Shown: positions 61,684 through 64,000 of the stretch, in pieces
How positions within the stretch are numbered: position 1 is the first letter of the stretch
Layout of the letters: each line of letters begins with the position of its first letter
Source: Aquimarina atlantica
GTDB lineage: Bacteria > Bacteroidota > Bacteroidia > Flavobacteriales > Flavobacteriaceae
Length of the DNA: 64,000 bases
Assembly (NCBI RefSeq): GCF_000626715.1
Contig: NZ_AQRA01000002.1
Location: 248,001-312,000, forward strand
Direction of reading: 5' to 3'
Notes under the pieces: generated by a model
The model's database searches: none
The model's input: only the letters and a program-made list of their open reading frames with translations
Told to the model about the DNA's origin: nothing
Made by a program: the position numbers and the translations under genes

Positions 61684-62022
61684 CTATACCAACTTAATGT
61701 CTTCTTTAAATAACATATGAATATATTCGGCATGCACTTCTGCATGGTGTTCATTTTCTAAGCAATGAAATAGTAGGTGAATCAATCCGTAATCACCCAA
61801 ACTATCTCTATACTCGTACCCTGCCTTATTTTTTACCCATAAAATAAAACAACATAAATGACCTATCTCTCCTAGTTTTTGAGCATCTTTTAAGCATTCT
61901 CTAAACTCTTCTAATGTCATATAAGCATATTCATCATACTTTTTTTTACAGAAGTCATAATCAAAAGTATGCTTATACGATTGTAATTTTCGGTTTTGTA
62001 TTTCGTAGTTAATACCACTCAT
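61684..62022 (-). CDS. Hypothetical protein, 112 residues
   Basis: A 112-residue, probably cytoplasmic protein that I do not recognise. It lacks a signal peptide. It is rich in aromatic and charged residues (YDFCKKKYDEYAYMTLEEF at 23-41) and has a C-terminal helix with several His (LENEHHAEVHAEYIHMLF), which could bind metal but has no clear motif. It stands alone on the minus strand, convergent with the aminopeptidase gene and followed upstream by about 380 bp of non-coding DNA. Confidence 0.65.
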   Translation of the reverse strand: MSGINYEIQNRKLQSYKHTFDYDFCKKKYDEYAYMTLEEFRECLKDAQKLGEIGHLCCFILWVKNKAGYEYRDSLGDYGLIHLLFHCLENEHHAEVHAEYIHMLFKEDIKLV

Positions 62023-62503
62023 AACATAAGAGTAATTTACACTGGGTTAAGTATTCATATCCTCATAAGCATACAATTTGAAGTTATCTCTGTTTTTTTT
62101 GCAAAACGTATGCCAGGACTTTAAAAAATTAACCTAAAAAACTTAAGTAAACCTTAAAGTTTTAATTAAGGATTTATATTTCTATTATTAGGAATAATTC
62201 CAATACAAAAATACAAAATTTGGAATTATTCCAATAAATATATTTCACTTTTATGCCTTTATTTTTCAACTTATTGTAAGAAAAAGCAAAAACACAACAG
62301 CAACCGAAAAATATTTAAATTACTGATAAACAAGTTTTTAACACTATAAACTTATGGCTTTTGTTAATAAAACTTGATAAGTTTATTTTAAAAAACCAAA
62401 CATGTCTGTTAAATTTACTTTTGAATTTGATACGATATGGTATGTTTTTTGGGGAAAGAACTACTGTAACGAAAAATTGGGAAAATAAATCAAATCTAGA
62501 ATT
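62023..62503. other. Non-coding region with operator-like repeats
   Basis: About 480 bp, mostly AT-rich. It contains two GGAATWATTCC palindromes (62191-62236), an inverted repeat of 10-bp arms (62346-62355 and 62377-62386), and a weak 28-codon frame (62402-62488, MSVKFTFEF...). I find no stronger gene. Confidence 0.5.
62191..62236. promoter_or_regulatory. Tandem operator-like repeats
   Basis: GGAATAATTCCAATA (62191-62205) and GGAATTATTCCAATA (62222-62236) are near-identical direct repeats, 31 bp apart (three helical turns). Each contains a GGAATWATTCC palindrome. A dimeric regulator could bind both on one face of the DNA. Confidence 0.55.
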
Positions 62504-62659
62504 ATGCAGTATAAAGTAATTGATGCAAAAAGCCAGTATTTTGGCAAAGTATTGGATTTCGAATCCTGCTCTACTTTAAGTGATCTTGGAGGAGTACTCT
62601 TAAAGATCGAAAGAAACAGGGTTTCACTTTTTAAATTTAACGAAGTAGAATTGGTATAA
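62504..62659 (+). CDS. Small hypothetical protein, 51 residues
   Basis: A 51-residue frame from ATG 62504. The sequence (MQYKVIDAKSQYFGKVLDFE..., ending FNEVELV) alternates hydrophobic and polar residues like a small beta-barrel (SH3-like) protein, with GGVLLKIERNRVSLFKF in the second half. It has no signal peptide. Codon use is normal, and the frame occupies an otherwise empty region. I do not recognise the family. A short 28-codon frame lies just upstream. Confidence 0.55.
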   Translation: MQYKVIDAKSQYFGKVLDFESCSTLSDLGGVLLKIERNRVSLFKFNEVELV

Positions 62660-62723
62660 TTACCATTCTACTTCTTTCTACTTTTATTTATTATTCATTA
62701 CACTTATATACTTATACAGTAAA

Positions 62724-63311
62724 CTATCTTAGTTCTGTAATTCGTTTTACGTATTTACCAATAACATCAAACTCAAGATTAACAACACTTCCTTCTTTAA
62801 AAGTATTAAAGTTTGTATGCTCATAGGTATACGGAATAATAGCAACACTAAATTCGTTCTTTTTAGAATTAACGACAGTTAAACTAACACCATTAACCGT
62901 TACCGATCCTTTTTCTATAGTGATATTATTTAATGAAGGATCATAATCGAAAGTAAAATACCAACTTCCGTCAGCTTCTGTGATTGCTTTGCAAATCGCA
63001 GTTTGATCTACATGTCCTTGCACAATATGCCCATCTAACCTATCTCCTAATTTCATTCCTCTTTCCAGATTTACGATAGTACCTACGGCAAGCGTATTAA
63101 GATTAGTTTTATCTAACGTTTCTTTGATCGCAGTTACTGTATACATATCTTCATTAATAGATACCACAGTTAAACAAACCCCATTATGCGCTATACTTTG
63201 ATCAATCTTTAATTCTGAAGTGAAATTCGCTCGTATGGTAATATCCAGATTTTCTTTATTAGTTTGTAAAGAAGTAATAATTCCTAATTCTTCGATGATT
63301 CCTGTAAACAT
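62724..63311 (-). CDS. ribE: Riboflavin synthase alpha chain
   Basis: A 195-residue enzyme dismutating two 6,7-dimethyl-8-ribityllumazine molecules to riboflavin. Two lumazine-binding repeats are clear: MFTGIIEELG...NGVCLTVV in the first half (1-95) and GHIVQGHVDQ...VNGVSLTVV in the second (96-195). Length is slightly short but complete. It is divergent from pdxA. I see no FMN riboswitch in the 80-bp spacer. Confidence 0.96.
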   Translation of the reverse strand: MFTGIIEELGIITSLQTNKENLDITIRANFTSELKIDQSIAHNGVCLTVVSINEDMYTVTAIKETLDKTNLNTLAVGTIVNLERGMKLGDRLDGHIVQGHVDQTAICKAITEADGSWYFTFDYDPSLNNITIEKGSVTVNGVSLTVVNSKKNEFSVAIIPYTYEHTNFNTFKEGSVVNLEFDVIGKYVKRITELR

Positions 63312-63329
63312 AAATGCGAATTATTTAAT

Positions 63330-63337
63330 TAAATTTG
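63330..63337 (+). promoter_or_regulatory. pdxA promoter -7 box
   Basis: TAAATTTG is an exact TAnnTTTG match, 54 bp before the pdxA ATG. It lies in the divergent spacer shared with ribE. Confidence 0.45.
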
Positions 63338-63363
63338 TGACCTTGAAGTCTGATTTTAGATTT

Positions 63364-63371
63364 CAAAAATA
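63364..63371 (-). promoter_or_regulatory. ribE promoter -7 box
   Basis: On the minus strand TATTTTTG is an exact TAnnTTTG match, about 52 bp before the ribE ATG. No -33 TTG at normal spacing. Confidence 0.45.
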
Positions 63372-63391
63372 CTGATAAAGTAGTTTATATA

Positions 63392-64000
63392 ATGAAGAAA
63401 GAAGAAAAAATAAGATTAGGGATTTCTATTGGCGATCTTAACGGAATAGGAAGTGAAGTTATCCTTAAAACTTTTGAAGATTCGCGAATGTTAGATTTTT
63501 GTACTCCGGTAATTTTTGCCTCGGTAAAAATTCTTTCTTTCTTAAAAAAACAATATAAAAGTAACATAAACCTTCATGGTATAGATAAGACATCTCAGAT
63601 TCTGGATGGTAAAATAAATGTTCTTAATGTTTGGAAAGAAGCCGTTAGTATTAATTTTGGAAAAGAAGATGAAAAAGTAGGAAGCTATGCGATCAAATCG
63701 CTTAAATCTGCAACCGAAGCTTTAAAAAACAATCGAATTGATGTGCTGGTAACCGCACCTATTAATAAACATAGTATTCAATCTGAAGAATTTAAATTCC
63801 CAGGACATACTGATTATCTGGATCAGGAACTAGAAGGAAATAGTCTTATGTTTATGATTACCGATGATTTAAAAGTCGGATTACTTACCGATCATGTTGC
63901 CGTTAAGGATATAGCAGATACCATTACACCAGAATTAATAGAACAAAAAGTAGATACTATTCATCACGCTCTTAAACAGGATTTTGGCATCTCAAAACCA
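63392..64000 (+). CDS. pdxA: 4-hydroxythreonine-4-phosphate dehydrogenase (partial)
   Basis: The 5' 203 codons of a gene that runs off the window end. PdxA oxidises 4-phosphohydroxy-threonine in pyridoxal 5'-phosphate synthesis. Family motifs visible: GISIGDLNGIGSEVILK (N-terminus), TAPINKHSI, and FPGHTDYLDQEL with the metal-binding His/Asp. The sequence has no frameshift. The remaining ~145 codons, with the other metal ligands, lie outside. Confidence 0.95.
   Translation, partial: MKKEEKIRLGISIGDLNGIGSEVILKTFEDSRMLDFCTPVIFASVKILSFLKKQYKSNINLHGIDKTSQILDGKINVLNVWKEAVSINFGKEDEKVGSYAIKSLKSATEALKNNRIDVLVTAPINKHSIQSEEFKFPGHTDYLDQELEGNSLMFMITDDLKVGLLTDHVAVKDIADTITPELIEQKVDTIHHALKQDFGISKP

Noticed and set aside
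62402..62488. 28-codon frame before the 51-residue small gene
   Set aside because: Too short and without recognisable features; kept only as a note in the intergenic entry.
63312..63391. Possible FMN riboswitch before ribE
   Set aside because: The 80-bp spacer is too short and AT-rich for the RFN element, and none of its conserved blocks is seen.
1..64000. CRISPR array, prophage or intact insertion sequence
   Set aside because: I saw no regularly spaced repeats, integrase, phage structural or transposase genes on either strand.

Overview
This window is a stretch of chromosome from a low-GC member of the Bacteroidota, almost certainly a Flavobacteriaceae (an Aquimarina-like marine genus would fit, but that is inference). 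Several lines support this: a large secreted protein with a type IX secretion sorting domain, an Oar/SusC-like TonB-dependent receptor, many lipoproteins, few Shine-Dalgarno sequences, and repeated promoters of the flavobacterial form TTG-N17-20-TAnnTTTG. Most of the window is housekeeping DNA with short intergenic gaps and strong hairpin terminators. I see no prophage, intact insertion sequence, CRISPR array or rRNA operon.

Layout. 1-10.9 kb: envelope and unknown secreted proteins, an OmpA lipoprotein, exonuclease III with a small palindromic mobile-element relic upstream of it, a type IX secreted protein and glycyl-tRNA synthetase. 10.9-22.6 kb: comF, an Ig-like lipoprotein, a nitrilase-family amidase, then ileS, a DksA-like protein and lspA; an ECF sigma factor, a HEAT-repeat anti-sigma factor and two DUF4097 proteins lie between the DksA-like gene and lspA. 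22.6-29.8 kb: a folate cycloligase with a RimK-type ligase operon, then uvrC and a patatin-barrel protein. 29.9-38.8 kb: tyrosine degradation (hmgA, hpd, fumarylacetoacetase), tryptophan dioxygenase, an M23 lipoprotein and pgi. 38.8-52.7 kb: TonB receptor, di-haem peroxidase, YjbQ, HAD phosphatase, an HExxH lipoprotein, lepA, dusB, an FtsX-like permease, rbfA, methylmalonyl-CoA epimerase and a CAU-decoding tRNA.

The accessory part is 52.7-61.5 kb. It opens with a 58-residue lanthipeptide precursor (double-glycine leader, Cys/Ser/Thr-rich core), followed by a perfect hairpin terminator/attenuator and a LanC cyclase with all zinc ligands. No dehydratase, protease or dedicated exporter gene is beside them, so this is a stripped-down RiPP locus. 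After a divergent transporter/monooxygenase-fold pair comes a CGNR-regulated cluster: two Rid proteins (one lacking the usual catalytic arginine), a 2-keto-4-pentenoate hydratase-family enzyme, two tandem PhzF-family isomerases and an M29 aminopeptidase. I do not recognise this set as a characterised pathway.

61.5-64 kb holds two small unknown genes, a tandem operator-like repeat, riboflavin synthase and the 5' part of pdxA, which runs off the window. Other unexplained elements are a structured GC-rich repeat in the lepA leader, a candidate small RNA at 33.88-33.99 kb and several perfect inverted repeats in intergenic DNA.
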